A stretch of 64,000 bases of DNA from an uncultured Actinomyces sp. (GTDB lineage Bacteria; Actinomycetota; Actinomycetes; Actinomycetales; Actinomycetaceae). Under the pieces are notes generated by a model, which did no database searches, was not told the origin of the DNA, and worked only from the letters and a program-made list of their open reading frames with translations. The stretch spans positions 48,938-112,937 of the forward strand of contig URAS01000009.1 in the NCBI GenBank assembly GCA_900545825.1, written 5' to 3'. The position numbers were made by a program, and so were the translations under genes. Of the stretch, positions 40,422 to 48,627 are shown piece after piece. Within the stretch, counting starts at the first letter, position 1. Each line of letters begins with the position of its first letter.

Positions 40422-41846
40422 ATGCCCACCCCTGCACCCCTCACCCTCCATCCCGATCGGCTGCTTCCGGCCGAGCCGGCGGTGCCGGCGATCGCGAAGG
40501 AGCTCTACGCCGACGTCGAGCATCTGCCGATCATCTCGCCCCACGGGCACGTTCCCGTCGAGTGGCTGGCCGACGACCAGCCGTTCGACAACCCGACGAC
40601 GCTGCTGCTCACGCCCGACCACTACACGAACCGGATGCTCCACGGTGCCGGCGGGGTCGACCTCGCCGAACTCGGCGTCCCGGTCGGTTCGCCGATCAGC
40701 GAGGACGCCGCCCGCAACGCGTTTAGGCTGCTGTGCGCGAACTGGAAGTACCTGCGCGGTACGCCCGTGCGCACGTGGTTCGACGCCGAATTCCACGACG
40801 TTTTTGGGGTGCGGGTGCGGCCCGATGTCGGCACGGCCGACCAGATTTACGACCAGATCGCTGACTGCCTGACCAAGCCCGAGTTCCGGCCGCGCGCCCT
40901 CTACCACCGCTTCGGCATCGAGGCGATGGCGACGACCGACGACCCGTGCGACGACCTCGCCGGGCATGCCCGCCTGGCCGCGGATCCCGAGTGGGACGGT
41001 CGCGTCATGCCGACGTTTAGGCCCGACGCCTACCTCGAGCCCGCCCGGCCCGGCTGGGTCGACCTCACCCGGAAGCTCGGCGAGGTCGCCGGCGTCGACG
41101 TCGGCACCTACGCCGGCCACGTCGAAGCCATGCGGGTGCGTCGCCGCTACTTCATCGACCACGGCGCCGTGTCGTCGGACCACTCGCACGCCGACGCCCG
41201 CTGCGAACGCCTGAGCGACGCCGAGGCCGAACGCCTGTACGCCGACGCCCTCGCCGGGCAGATCACGGCCGCCGACGGCGACCGGCTGCGCCGCCACATG
41301 GTCAACGACCAGGCGCGCCTGGCGGTCGAGGACGGCCTCGTCATGACCATGCACCCGGCGGTCGCCCGCAACCACGATTCCGCGGCGTTTACGCGTTTCG
41401 GCGCCGACGTCGGCGGGGACGTGCCCGTCGCCGTCGAGTTCACGAACGCGCTGCGGCCGATCCTCGACGCCTACGGCAACGCGGACGGCTTCCACCTCGT
41501 CATTTTCACGATGGACGAGACCGTCTACTCCCGCGAACTCGCGCCGCTCGCCGGCTACTATCGCGGCCTCTACGTCGGTGCGCCGTGGTGGTTCATCGAC
41601 GAAACCGACGCCATCATGCGGTATCGGCGCGCCGTCACCGGGTATGCGGGCTTCTACAAGACCTCGGGTTTCATCGACGACACCCGCGCGTTCTGTTCGA
41701 TTCCCGCCCGCCACGACGTATCGCGCCGCGTGGACTGTGGGTTCCTAGCCGGCCTCGTCGCCGAGCACCGCCTGGACCTCGACGAAGCCCACGACGTCGC
41801 CCGCACCCTCGTCACCGACCAACCCCGAAAGGTGTTCAAGCTATGA
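40422..41846 (+). CDS. uxaC: Glucuronate isomerase
   Basis: A protein of 474 aa of the amidohydrolase-fold uronate isomerase family, interconverting D-glucuronate and D-fructuronate. The metal-binding start is PIISPHGHVPVEWLADDQPF near residue 35. The middle holds WFDAEFHDVFGV, and the C-terminal part GYYRGLYVGAPWWFIDETDA and RAFCSIPARHDVSRRVDCGFL is typical of UxaC. AAAGG precedes ATG 40422, and the stop overlaps uxuB as ATGA. It takes the glucuronate freed by UidA. Confidence 0.93.
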   Translation: MPTPAPLTLHPDRLLPAEPAVPAIAKELYADVEHLPIISPHGHVPVEWLADDQPFDNPTTLLLTPDHYTNRMLHGAGGVDLAELGVPVGSPISEDAARNAFRLLCANWKYLRGTPVRTWFDAEFHDVFGVRVRPDVGTADQIYDQIADCLTKPEFRPRALYHRFGIEAMATTDDPCDDLAGHARLAADPEWDGRVMPTFRPDAYLEPARPGWVDLTRKLGEVAGVDVGTYAGHVEAMRVRRRYFIDHGAVSSDHSHADARCERLSDAEAERLYADALAGQITAADGDRLRRHMVNDQARLAVEDGLVMTMHPAVARNHDSAAFTRFGADVGGDVPVAVEFTNALRPILDAYGNADGFHLVIFTMDETVYSRELAPLAGYYRGLYVGAPWWFIDETDAIMRYRRAVTGYAGFYKTSGFIDDTRAFCSIPARHDVSRRVDCGFLAGLVAEHRLDLDEAHDVARTLVTDQPRKVFKL

Positions 41847-43246
41847 CTACTCCCCAGCTCACCCGCGCCCTCAAGGACCTGCCGACGCCGCCGGCGCGCA
41901 TCGTCCACCTGGGCATCGGTAACTTCACGCGCGCCCACCAGGCCTGGTACACGGCGCACGCGGCCGACGCCGACCAGTGGGGGATCGCCGCGTTCACCGG
42001 CCGTTCCGCCCGGATGGCGAACACGCTGATGCCGCAGGACGGCCTCTACACGCTCATCACCAAGGGCCCCGAGGGCGACACCTACGAGGTCGTCAGTTCG
42101 CTCGCCGCGGTGCACCCGGCCGCCGACCTCGACGCGCTGCTCGGGTATTTTGCGTCCGGCGACCTGGCCGTCGTCACGTCGACGGTCACCGAGGCCGGGT
42201 ATTACCGCGCCGACGACGGCTCTTTGGACGTCAAGGATCCGCACGTTTCCGCCGATATTCAGGCGCTGCGTGAGGTCGTCGAATCCGGCAAGGTTTCCCG
42301 CTCTCGCTTGGCCGCCCTCGAGCTGGCGACCGCCCCGGCGCGGATTGTCGCGGGCTTCCTCGTGCGGCGTGCCGCCGACGCGGGGCCGCTGACGATCCTG
42401 CCGTGCGACAACATTCCGTCGAACGGGCAGGCGTTTGCGCGGGTCGTCACCGATGCGGCGCGTGCCGTCGACCCGACGCTGCTGGACTGGATCGAGCAGA
42501 CGGTGGCGTGGGCGACCTGCATGGTTGACCGGATCACGCCGGCGACGACTGACGACGACCGCGCGGCCGTCGAGCGCGAATGCGGCTACGTCGACGCCGC
42601 GCCCGTGCCCACCGAGCCGTTCACGGAATGGGTGATCAGCGGCGATTTCCCGGCGGGGCGGCCCGACTGGGAGTCCGCCGGCGCCCAGGTCGTCGAGGAC
42701 GTCGAACCGTACGAGCAGCGGAAACTGTGGATGCTCAACGGGTCGCACTCGCTGATGGCGTATGCCGGGCCGATCCTCGGGGTCGACACGGTGTACGACG
42801 GGATCCGCAACCCGACGATTCGGCAGTGGGTCGACGAGTATTGGCGAGAGGCCGGCGAGGGCCTGAGCGTCGAGTGGGAGGACTACGCCGCCGCCCTCGT
42901 CGCCCGCTACGAGAACCCGAATATTCGGCACCTGCTGGCGCAGATCGCACACGACGGGTCGCAGAAGATCCCCGTGCGGATCGTGCCGACGCTGGTCGCA
43001 CAGCGTGAGGCCGGCAAGGAGGGGCGTGGCGCCGCGCGTGCCGTCGCCGCGTGGCTGCTGCACCTGCGCGGCGAGGGCTGCGAGGTCTGCGACGCCACCC
43101 TCGACCGGGTAGCGGACCAGGTCAAGGGCGATTTGCGGGATGCCGCCGCGGCGGTTGTCGCCTACGCCGCCCCGAGCCTGGCCGAGGACGACGCCCTCGT
43201 CGACCTCGTCGTCTCCTGCGCCGAGGAGATCCTCGCGGCGAAGTAA
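41843..43246 (+). CDS. uxuB: Fructuronate reductase (mannitol dehydrogenase family)
   Basis: A protein of 467 aa. The Rossmann start is RIVHLGIGNFTRAHQAWYT and the catalytic Lys region is EQRKLWMLNGSHSLMAYAG, the K..NG.HS signature of polyol-specific long-chain dehydrogenases. It reduces D-fructuronate to D-mannonate with NADH. Being translationally coupled to UxaC favours fructuronate over tagaturonate or mannitol. Mannonate dehydratase (UxuA), the next step, is absent from the window, while the KDG kinase-like gene is at 27.7 kb. Confidence 0.9.
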   Translation: MTTPQLTRALKDLPTPPARIVHLGIGNFTRAHQAWYTAHAADADQWGIAAFTGRSARMANTLMPQDGLYTLITKGPEGDTYEVVSSLAAVHPAADLDALLGYFASGDLAVVTSTVTEAGYYRADDGSLDVKDPHVSADIQALREVVESGKVSRSRLAALELATAPARIVAGFLVRRAADAGPLTILPCDNIPSNGQAFARVVTDAARAVDPTLLDWIEQTVAWATCMVDRITPATTDDDRAAVERECGYVDAAPVPTEPFTEWVISGDFPAGRPDWESAGAQVVEDVEPYEQRKLWMLNGSHSLMAYAGPILGVDTVYDGIRNPTIRQWVDEYWREAGEGLSVEWEDYAAALVARYENPNIRHLLAQIAHDGSQKIPVRIVPTLVAQREAGKEGRGAARAVAAWLLHLRGEGCEVCDATLDRVADQVKGDLRDAAAAVVAYAAPSLAEDDALVDLVVSCAEEILAAK

Positions 43247-43257
43247 GCCGCCCGGGA

Positions 43258-43325
43258 GCGCCAGGTAAAACGTGGCGGGCCGGCGGGTAAAACGCGGGGG
43301 CGCCAGGTAAAACGTGGCGGGCCGG
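43258..43325. repeat. Three GGTAAAACG-type units after uxuB
   Basis: GGTAAAACGTGG starts at 43264 and 43306, and GGTAAAACGCGG at 43286. The outer units are within a 22-bp direct repeat whose core CGCCA-GGTAAAACG-TGGCG is a small hairpin. Confidence 0.75.
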
Positions 43326-43371
43326 GATGCCCGAGCCCGGCCCGCCCACCCCCTGCCTCGTGCGCCCCGCC

Positions 43372-43408
43372 CCCGTGAACGTGACCTTTTTTGATCACGT
43401 TCATCCCG
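43372..43408. repeat. GTGAACGTGACC palindromic repeat, short-loop copy
   Basis: CCCGTGAACGTGACC (43372-43386), TTTTTT, then GATCACGTTCATCCCG. It lies between uxuB and the RloA-type gene. Confidence 0.9.
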
Positions 43409-43455
43409 AGGGCGAGGCCGGCCGTCGAGCGGTTCCGAGCACAGCCAGATCACGC

Positions 43456-43461
43456 TAGACT
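43456..43461 (+). promoter_or_regulatory. -10 box for the RloA-type gene
   Basis: TAGACT, the same hexamer as at 3335-3340, lies 44 bases before the ATG. No strong -35 is seen. Confidence 0.35.
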
Positions 43462-43505
43462 GGAGACGCAACTTTTCTGCATCTTCTGCAACGGAACTGG
43501 TCACC

Positions 43506-44843
43506 ATGCTTCGAGATTTCTCCGTCGCCAATTTCAAATCGTTCTATACCAGCGACGACATTCGCAGCGCCGACCCGATGTTTACGACGGTCGCGACGCG
43601 CGAGCAGCTCGCCGGGGACACTCTCGCGCGCGTCAAGCGTCGCCGGATCGTGCCCGCCTCCGCCCTCTATGGCGCGAACGCGTCGGGCAAATCGACGTTT
43701 GTCGAAGCTCTCGCAACCCTGCGTACCGTCGTCCTGTCCACGCGCGAAAGCGCCGAGGGATTCCCGATCACGCCGCACCTCGCACTGGGCGCCGACCAGC
43801 CGACGTCGTTTTCCGTGACGTGCGTCGTCGCCGACCCCGCAGGCCCCGGTGACCTCACGTTCACCTACGAGCTCGTGCTCACGCCGACCCGTGTCGTCGA
43901 GGAGACCCTGTGGCGGGAGCGCTCTGCTGACGACGCCACCGTCTTCGATCGTCGTCAGGAGGGCGACCAGGCGCGCTGCGAGTTTTGGGGCCCGCTGGAT
44001 GACGACCCCGTGACCCATTCGGTCGCCACCAGCCTGGGGCCTAACGAGCTGCTCCTCACCCGGCTGGCGACCCGGCCCGTCCGCGGCGATAACGACCCGC
44101 TGGCGCCCGTCCGCGCGGTACTCGCCTGGTTCGAGCGGCTCACCATCATCATGCCGGCGTCGCGGTACCTGTTCCTCCCCTACCGGTTCGACCTCGACAA
44201 GGAGTTCGGCAAGGCCCTGTGTGACCACATTGCCACGGCGGACACGGGAATTGCTGACATTAAGCTGGTCGAGCATTCTGGAAGAATTCCCGACGAGGTC
44301 GACAAAGAGATTCGCCGCGCAGGCGTCAAGGCGATCATTACGGACACTGAGACTGGCGACCTCATCGCCGCCTATTACGAGGACGGCCATCGTGTCGTGC
44401 AGGCCCTGAAAACCGTCCATCGGGCCGATAACGGAAAGGAGTACCTGCTGCCGCTTAGCGCAGAGTCCGACGGCACCGTGCGGCTTTTTGACCTGCTGCC
44501 CGCGTTTATCGATTCTTCCTACGACGACACGCCCCGCGTCTTTGTCATCGACGAGCTCGACCGCTCGCTGCATGCCAATCTCACCGTGTCGCTGATCGAG
44601 GTGTTTCTGCGGCGTACCGGTCCCGACTCGCGCCACCAGCTGATCTTCACCACCCACGAGCTCGAGATCATGCGGAAGACACTCCTTCGCCGAGACGAAA
44701 TCTGGCTCGTTGACAAGGCCGACGGCAGCACCAGCACGCTCGCGCGCCTCAGCGATTTCGATACCACGAGAATCCGCAAGAACGCCGATCTCGTTCGCGC
44801 CTATTCGTCCGGTCGCCTCGGAGCAATCCCAAGGTCGGCATAG
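43506..44843 (+). CDS. RloA-type AAA/SMC-like ATPase (defence-associated)
   Basis: A protein of 445 aa of the AAA_15/AAA_21 class (ABC/SMC-like ATPase). It starts LRDFSVANFKSFYTSDD, the usual 'N-F-K-S-F' opening. Walker A is GANASGKST at 56-64. SAESDGTVRLFDLLPAF is the ABC-like signature region. Walker B is RVFVIDELDRSLH near 340, and an H-loop follows in LIFTTHELEIM. Such ATPases pair with a nuclease, as in PARIS, OLD-type and RloAB loci. The gene is followed directly by a RloB-like gene. It sits beside a phage remnant, a typical defence-island setting. Anti-phage function is inferred. Confidence 0.78.
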   Translation: MLRDFSVANFKSFYTSDDIRSADPMFTTVATREQLAGDTLARVKRRRIVPASALYGANASGKSTFVEALATLRTVVLSTRESAEGFPITPHLALGADQPTSFSVTCVVADPAGPGDLTFTYELVLTPTRVVEETLWRERSADDATVFDRRQEGDQARCEFWGPLDDDPVTHSVATSLGPNELLLTRLATRPVRGDNDPLAPVRAVLAWFERLTIIMPASRYLFLPYRFDLDKEFGKALCDHIATADTGIADIKLVEHSGRIPDEVDKEIRRAGVKAIITDTETGDLIAAYYEDGHRVVQALKTVHRADNGKEYLLPLSAESDGTVRLFDLLPAFIDSSYDDTPRVFVIDELDRSLHANLTVSLIEVFLRRTGPDSRHQLIFTTHELEIMRKTLLRRDEIWLVDKADGSTSTLARLSDFDTTRIRKNADLVRAYSSGRLGAIPRSA

Positions 44844-45484
44844 CTAGGGGAAAGAAACAGAGGACCCGCAGCCAACGCTATCGCCGCAAGTCACCGCATT
44901 CACGACTACAGAAGACGGTCGTTTGCTTCTCCGTCGAAGGCCAGACTGAGCGCAGCTATCTTGCCGCGCTCAACCACCAGCGGTACAGCGAGACTATCCA
45001 TTTCATTTACCTTAAGAGTAAGGGAACAAGTATCACCAACTGCATTAAGGAGGCACGCTGGGCCAAACGTGGACAGGCAGACATTGAGTACGACACGATG
45101 TGGATCATTTGCGACGTCGACAACAATGAGCGCCATCACCACACCGACGATGTGCGCAAATGGCTTGCTGAAGCTACCACGCGACACCGCGTTGCGGTGT
45201 CACATCCATGCATCGAGGCGTGGTTTATTTATCATTTCACCCCCAAACGCGCGCCAGTTACAGCTTCCGAAGCCGAAAAGATGCTCGACAGCCTGTGGCC
45301 CGGTCAGTATAAGGAGGGGGAGGTCCCGTCGGACCTCATCGAGCTGACGGACACCGCGATGGACAGCGCCTCTCGCTACCGTGCTCGCCTCGGCGCTGTG
45401 TTTGAGTGGCCACAAGACGGTGAAACCATGCTGCCCGACCTCATCGAGTACCTCGACGGCATCAACCGCCGAAGCGGGACATGA
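44840..45484 (+). CDS. RloB-like protein with a TOPRIM-type acidic set; non-canonical ATA start
   Basis: About 214 aa from 44840. The start of the frame reads (I)ARGKKQRTRSQRYRRKSP, like RloB N-termini, which normally begin MAR. The following VVCFSVEGQTERSYLAAL supplies Glu33/Glu37 and MWIICDVDNNERHH supplies Asp92/Asp94, a TOPRIM-like E...DxD pattern expected of a nuclease. There is no ATG, GTG or TTG in frame between the stop at 44711 and ATG 45098, which would lose the catalytic Glu. ATA 44840 overlaps the TAG of the ATPase gene and has AAGG five bases upstream. So either ATA starts translation through coupling or the start codon has been lost. Confidence 0.6.
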   Translation: MARGKKQRTRSQRYRRKSPHSRLQKTVVCFSVEGQTERSYLAALNHQRYSETIHFIYLKSKGTSITNCIKEARWAKRGQADIEYDTMWIICDVDNNERHHHTDDVRKWLAEATTRHRVAVSHPCIEAWFIYHFTPKRAPVTASEAEKMLDSLWPGQYKEGEVPSDLIELTDTAMDSASRYRARLGAVFEWPQDGETMLPDLIEYLDGINRRSGT

Positions 45485-45603
45485 TCGTTGGGAACGGTCA
45501 GATGGCTTGCCGCATACGGGGCAGTAGCGCCCGTCCCAGCGGCCGTTTCCCCGCTAACGTCGCGCAGAAGCCGCTCCCCGTCGCAATAACAGGAGGCGCA
45601 ATC

Positions 45604-46269
45604 ATGGATGAGTACCTATTCACGGTGAAGATTCGCTGCGGCCGCACCTGGGTGCCGCAGCATTCTAGAAACGGGCAGCCACCCATCGTCGCCATCTTCG
45701 ATCGAGAGCAAGGTGCCGAAACGACACTTTGGACACGCAGACCATGGGGCGACACCTCTGCCCCCTATTGGCTCTATGACGTCAAATGGGCTCTGAGAGA
45801 GGCGAAGGGTTGGCTCCGCGGCGAAGAATCAAAACCCACGCTTGTCACAGCTGAGGCTATCAAAGAATACCTCGGCCACCCGGAGGACGCTGCGGTATTT
45901 AGAGCGCGACTGATATCCGATACAGTCGAGTGTAAAAAGTATGTCTCTTGGCTCGAATCACTAACACCCTATGAACGCAAGATGGAGCAGCGAATTATCG
46001 CCAGGAGCGGAACGCCAACATCAGGCTCACCCGCTATTATAATGGATTACGGCCAACAGGAGTTAACCTGCGGAATCTGTAAGACGTCATTTGCCATAAA
46101 GGATGCGCCACTATCTCTGGCCCTCGATAAGCTGGAGGGCAACGCACGCCAAGGGAATCCGGCCGTGAAGGCCACGACGACGAACACGGTTGACATCGTT
46201 AAGCTCGCGATTCGATGCGGCATTACGCTCGGAATGCCTCCCGCTGACACTGTATCCCTTCAAAGCTGA
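45604..46269 (+). CDS. Unknown protein next to the RloAB-type pair
   Basis: A protein of 221 aa that I do not recognise. ATG 45604 is preceded by AGGAGG at good spacing; the frame is open from 45481 but overlaps the RloB stop with a poorly composed N-terminus. It begins MDEYLFTVKIRCGRTWVP. A WLYDVKWALREAKGWLRGEE helix is central. A single CGICKTSF motif lies near residue 160. The remaining half has no obvious catalytic set and no membrane segment. GC content and codon use are clearly lower than in the backbone. Position suggests a third component of the defence pair or a separate cargo gene. Confidence 0.55.
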   Translation: MDEYLFTVKIRCGRTWVPQHSRNGQPPIVAIFDREQGAETTLWTRRPWGDTSAPYWLYDVKWALREAKGWLRGEESKPTLVTAEAIKEYLGHPEDAAVFRARLISDTVECKKYVSWLESLTPYERKMEQRIIARSGTPTSGSPAIIMDYGQQELTCGICKTSFAIKDAPLSLALDKLEGNARQGNPAVKATTTNTVDIVKLAIRCGITLGMPPADTVSLQS

Positions 46270-46568
46270 TCGGGTAAGTCTCCCAACACGCACCACAATA
46301 GTGCGCCTAACCGAATCAGCAGCTACGGCCCGCTGAGTGAGTCCCTTTGGCGCGAACAAGCTTGCCGTTTCTGTTATAGTTGACGGTGCCCTTGGATTTG
46401 ATTGCCTGGGGATCCGTCGCAGGCTACGTCCCCTCCGCACATTGCCTGCACATTATTGAGCGTGCACGGCTTGTGGTCATTGCCCATAGTTCCTTCGACT
46501 AGGGCGGTGGCCGTAGGTGTATCATTTTCTACTTCCCCCCTGGTCTTAAGCAGGGGAGAGAATCCACA
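46270..46568. other. Non-coding, lower-GC stretch at the left edge of the phage remnant
   Basis: No gene is seen. TATAGT (46375-46380) is a good -10 without a clear -35. CCCCTG (46537-46542) and CAGGGG (46551-46556) form a hairpin just before the capsid gene, with the ribosome binding site AGGGGAGAG overlapping its right arm. That could regulate translation. Confidence 0.4.
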
Positions 46569-47558
46569 GTGGAAGCTATCACGCTCGCCTATTTCAACCG
46601 CCGCGACGCCGCACGTCCCGCCTGTCCCGGTATGCGCGCATTCAACGAACCTTTCGAGATCGCCGCGATGTCAGCTCCGAGTCTCAACCCGTCACCCCAT
46701 AGCGGACGGAGTCCTGTCGACAAGGGCCTCCGCACCCCCGGGGAACTGACACATCCGGCACGGTTGGCGCCGGTACGGGTGTCGCCGCAGGAACTGATGG
46801 ATATTCAGTTGCGGGCCCTGGCGGATCAGTCGGAAGCGTGGGTGCGTAACTGGTGGCTACTCAACCGCGACAGCTACGACACGGTTGACGCTGCAGCTGA
46901 CGCTGTCACGGCTATGTTGCAGGGGCAGATCGAGTATGGGTTCGCCCGCAAATCCGAGAACGCCGCCATCAACTATGTGGTGACACATCGGGCCGGTAGC
47001 GAGTTCGCGGCGGTGACGCCGGTCGAGTTGGGTGAGGAAACGAACGCGCGCGGGTGGCGGACGAAACGAGCCTATGTGCGTCGTAACCTCAACAAGGCCG
47101 CCACCGTTGAGGACGAGGTCAAGTTCCTGCAACGCTACCTTTCCCACACGGTGATGGACCGTGCCCGGCGCACGGTCATCAAGAATGCGGCCCAGATTGG
47201 TGCACGCTATGCGCGCGTCCCTGAACCGGGTGCGTGTTTCTTTTGCCTGATGTTGGCGTCACGCGGGCCGGTCTACCGGTCGGATCAGACGGCCATATTG
47301 GGTCATGATGGGCGCCGGTATCATCCGCATTGCCGCTGCAGCGTGGGTGAGGTCTTGCCCGGCCAGGTCCTGCCGCGTAGCGTCCAGGAGTTGGTCGAGT
47401 TCCGTAAGACCCATGACTCATGGTCAGCTGAGGTATGGCGTGACCTGGTCGAGTCCGGGCGCCTGACAGAGGAGACCGGCATCGAGTCAGTCACCCGCCG
47501 TGACTACCTGCGTCGGATGGCCAAGGCGCGGGAACGCGATAGCAAGCCGTGGCGTTGA
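46569..47558 (+). CDS. Phage capsid morphogenesis protein (VG15/MuF-like minor head protein)
   Basis: A protein of 329 aa from GTG 46569, or 296 aa from ATG 46668. The core is typical of minor head proteins that stay with the capsid and portal: SRGPVYRSDQTAILGHDGRRYHPHCRC with a CFFC pair just before and HCRC after it, preceded by a helical region VEDEVKFLQRYLSHTVMDRARRT. MuF-type proteins often carry or precede toxins that are delivered with the particle. The stop overlaps the next gene by 10 bases. No portal, terminase or major capsid gene lies next to it, so the prophage is a remnant. Confidence 0.78.
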   Translation: MEAITLAYFNRRDAARPACPGMRAFNEPFEIAAMSAPSLNPSPHSGRSPVDKGLRTPGELTHPARLAPVRVSPQELMDIQLRALADQSEAWVRNWWLLNRDSYDTVDAAADAVTAMLQGQIEYGFARKSENAAINYVVTHRAGSEFAAVTPVELGEETNARGWRTKRAYVRRNLNKAATVEDEVKFLQRYLSHTVMDRARRTVIKNAAQIGARYARVPEPGACFFCLMLASRGPVYRSDQTAILGHDGRRYHPHCRCSVGEVLPGQVLPRSVQELVEFRKTHDSWSAEVWRDLVESGRLTEETGIESVTRRDYLRRMAKARERDSKPWR

Positions 47559-48205
47559 ACAAGAAGAACCTCGCAGCTGTCGTCAAGGATGTGAAGTCGG
47601 GGAAGTTCACGCGCAAGCAGTGGGGCCAGATCGCGGCCTGGGTCGGTGACGGAGGCGACGGGATCTATCGGATCTGGGACATGCTGGATGGTGAGGGTTT
47701 CACGCCGCGTGACTGGTACAACGTCATCCGGCATGATCCCTTCCGTGAAGATCGCCTTGGCCTGAACGTGGTCGGGGATGACTTCGAACGCGTGGTGTGG
47801 GAAATCCCGCCACACGATGTGCCGCCTGAGTTGACGTGGGAGAACGTCCGCATGATGGTGGATGGCAACAAGGCCCGCACAAAGGGTGGGCATTTGGGTG
47901 CCAACCCGAATCGGGGTAAGAGCTACGTCGATAGCCCACCGTGGATGCCCGACGACTATCTCTACGCCATGCAGCTCTCGCTCGATAACCCGCAGTGGGG
48001 TGCGTTCATACGTACACCAACGTACACGCGGACACTGCTGCGCGAAGTTCACGGTACCCTATTCCTGACGCAGTACTACAACGGCGCCGCAGGAGCACGG
48101 TTCATCCACACGTACCCCATCGCTGGTGCTAACGCCGTGTTCCCTCCCACCAAGGTACTCAACGGGACTATCATGTCTATTCTGGCCAACCCGCAAGCGC
48201 TATAA
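47549..48205 (+). CDS. EndoU-like nuclease toxin candidate linked to the capsid gene
   Basis: A protein of 218 aa from GTG 47549, in the -1 frame relative to the capsid gene and overlapping its end by 10 bases. The C-terminal ~100 residues follow the bacterial EndoU layout: TKGGHLGANPNRG, then a PPW segment, a helix ending in NPQW, REVHGTLFLTQYY and finally RFIHTYPI (the 'I.T.YP' ending). EndoU enzymes are RNases used as polymorphic toxins. The N-terminal part (KKNLAAVVKDVKSGKFTRKQWGQ) may be an adaptor. The small gene downstream is a natural immunity candidate. Family assignment is by eye. Confidence 0.55.
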   Translation: MALNKKNLAAVVKDVKSGKFTRKQWGQIAAWVGDGGDGIYRIWDMLDGEGFTPRDWYNVIRHDPFREDRLGLNVVGDDFERVVWEIPPHDVPPELTWENVRMMVDGNKARTKGGHLGANPNRGKSYVDSPPWMPDDYLYAMQLSLDNPQWGAFIRTPTYTRTLLREVHGTLFLTQYYNGAAGARFIHTYPIAGANAVFPPTKVLNGTIMSILANPQAL

Positions 48206-48206
48206 T
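48201..48206 (+). promoter_or_regulatory. TATAAT box for a leaderless small gene
   Basis: A consensus TATAAT overlaps the toxin stop codon and lies six bases before ATG 48213, the geometry of leaderless transcripts. It would allow the small gene to be made independently of the toxin gene. Confidence 0.55.
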
Positions 48207-48212
48207 TGTGGC

Positions 48213-48521
48213 ATGACCAGCCCCGACCGTGTACGCGCAGCGCGCGAAATCGTAGATAGTTGGGGTGGCCCATGCACTGAAGTCATTCGCTACCTATGGC
48301 CAGTAATGAGTGACCGCGACCGTGTCGCTATCGGTTGGATGGACAACTCGCTCGATGCATTCACCGAGGCGATGCAATTTGCAGGCGCGGCAAAGGTCGC
48401 TGTGCCTGGTGGCGTGTTGCAGGCAGCTATCGCTGAAGTGAACGAATCGGAGGACAAGGACATCATCGCCATTTCGGATGACGTGATGGCGCTGTACCGC
48501 AAGGCTATGGCTGACGCCTAG
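48213..48521 (+). CDS. Small acidic protein, candidate immunity partner of the EndoU-like toxin
   Basis: A protein of 102 aa that I do not recognise. It is helical and acidic (ESEDKDIIAISDDVMALYRKAMADA at the end, split by small residues), with no signal peptide or membrane segment. It starts seven bases after the toxin stop and has its own TATAAT box at leaderless spacing. Size, charge and position fit an immunity protein, but this is inference from context. It could instead be an unrelated phage protein. Confidence 0.5.
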   Translation: MTSPDRVRAAREIVDSWGGPCTEVIRYLWPVMSDRDRVAIGWMDNSLDAFTEAMQFAGAAKVAVPGGVLQAAIAEVNESEDKDIIAISDDVMALYRKAMADA

Positions 48522-48627
48522 CCTGCTGCCGCCAACTTTCTCTTGACCGTCTGCCCCGTATGGGGTGGGCGGTTTTGTTTACCCGAAAGCCCGCCCCGGC
48601 ATGGGGCTTGAGACAAGGAGGGCCGTA

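Noticed and set aside
44961..45347. A 128-codon frame overlapping the RloB-like gene.
   Set aside because: The +1 frame lacks conserved features, while the RloB frame shows family motifs throughout.
46569..47700. A programmed -1 frameshift fusing the capsid protein to the EndoU-like protein.
   Set aside because: The frames are compatible, but no slippery heptamer is visible in the 10-base overlap; a coupled GTG start is simpler.
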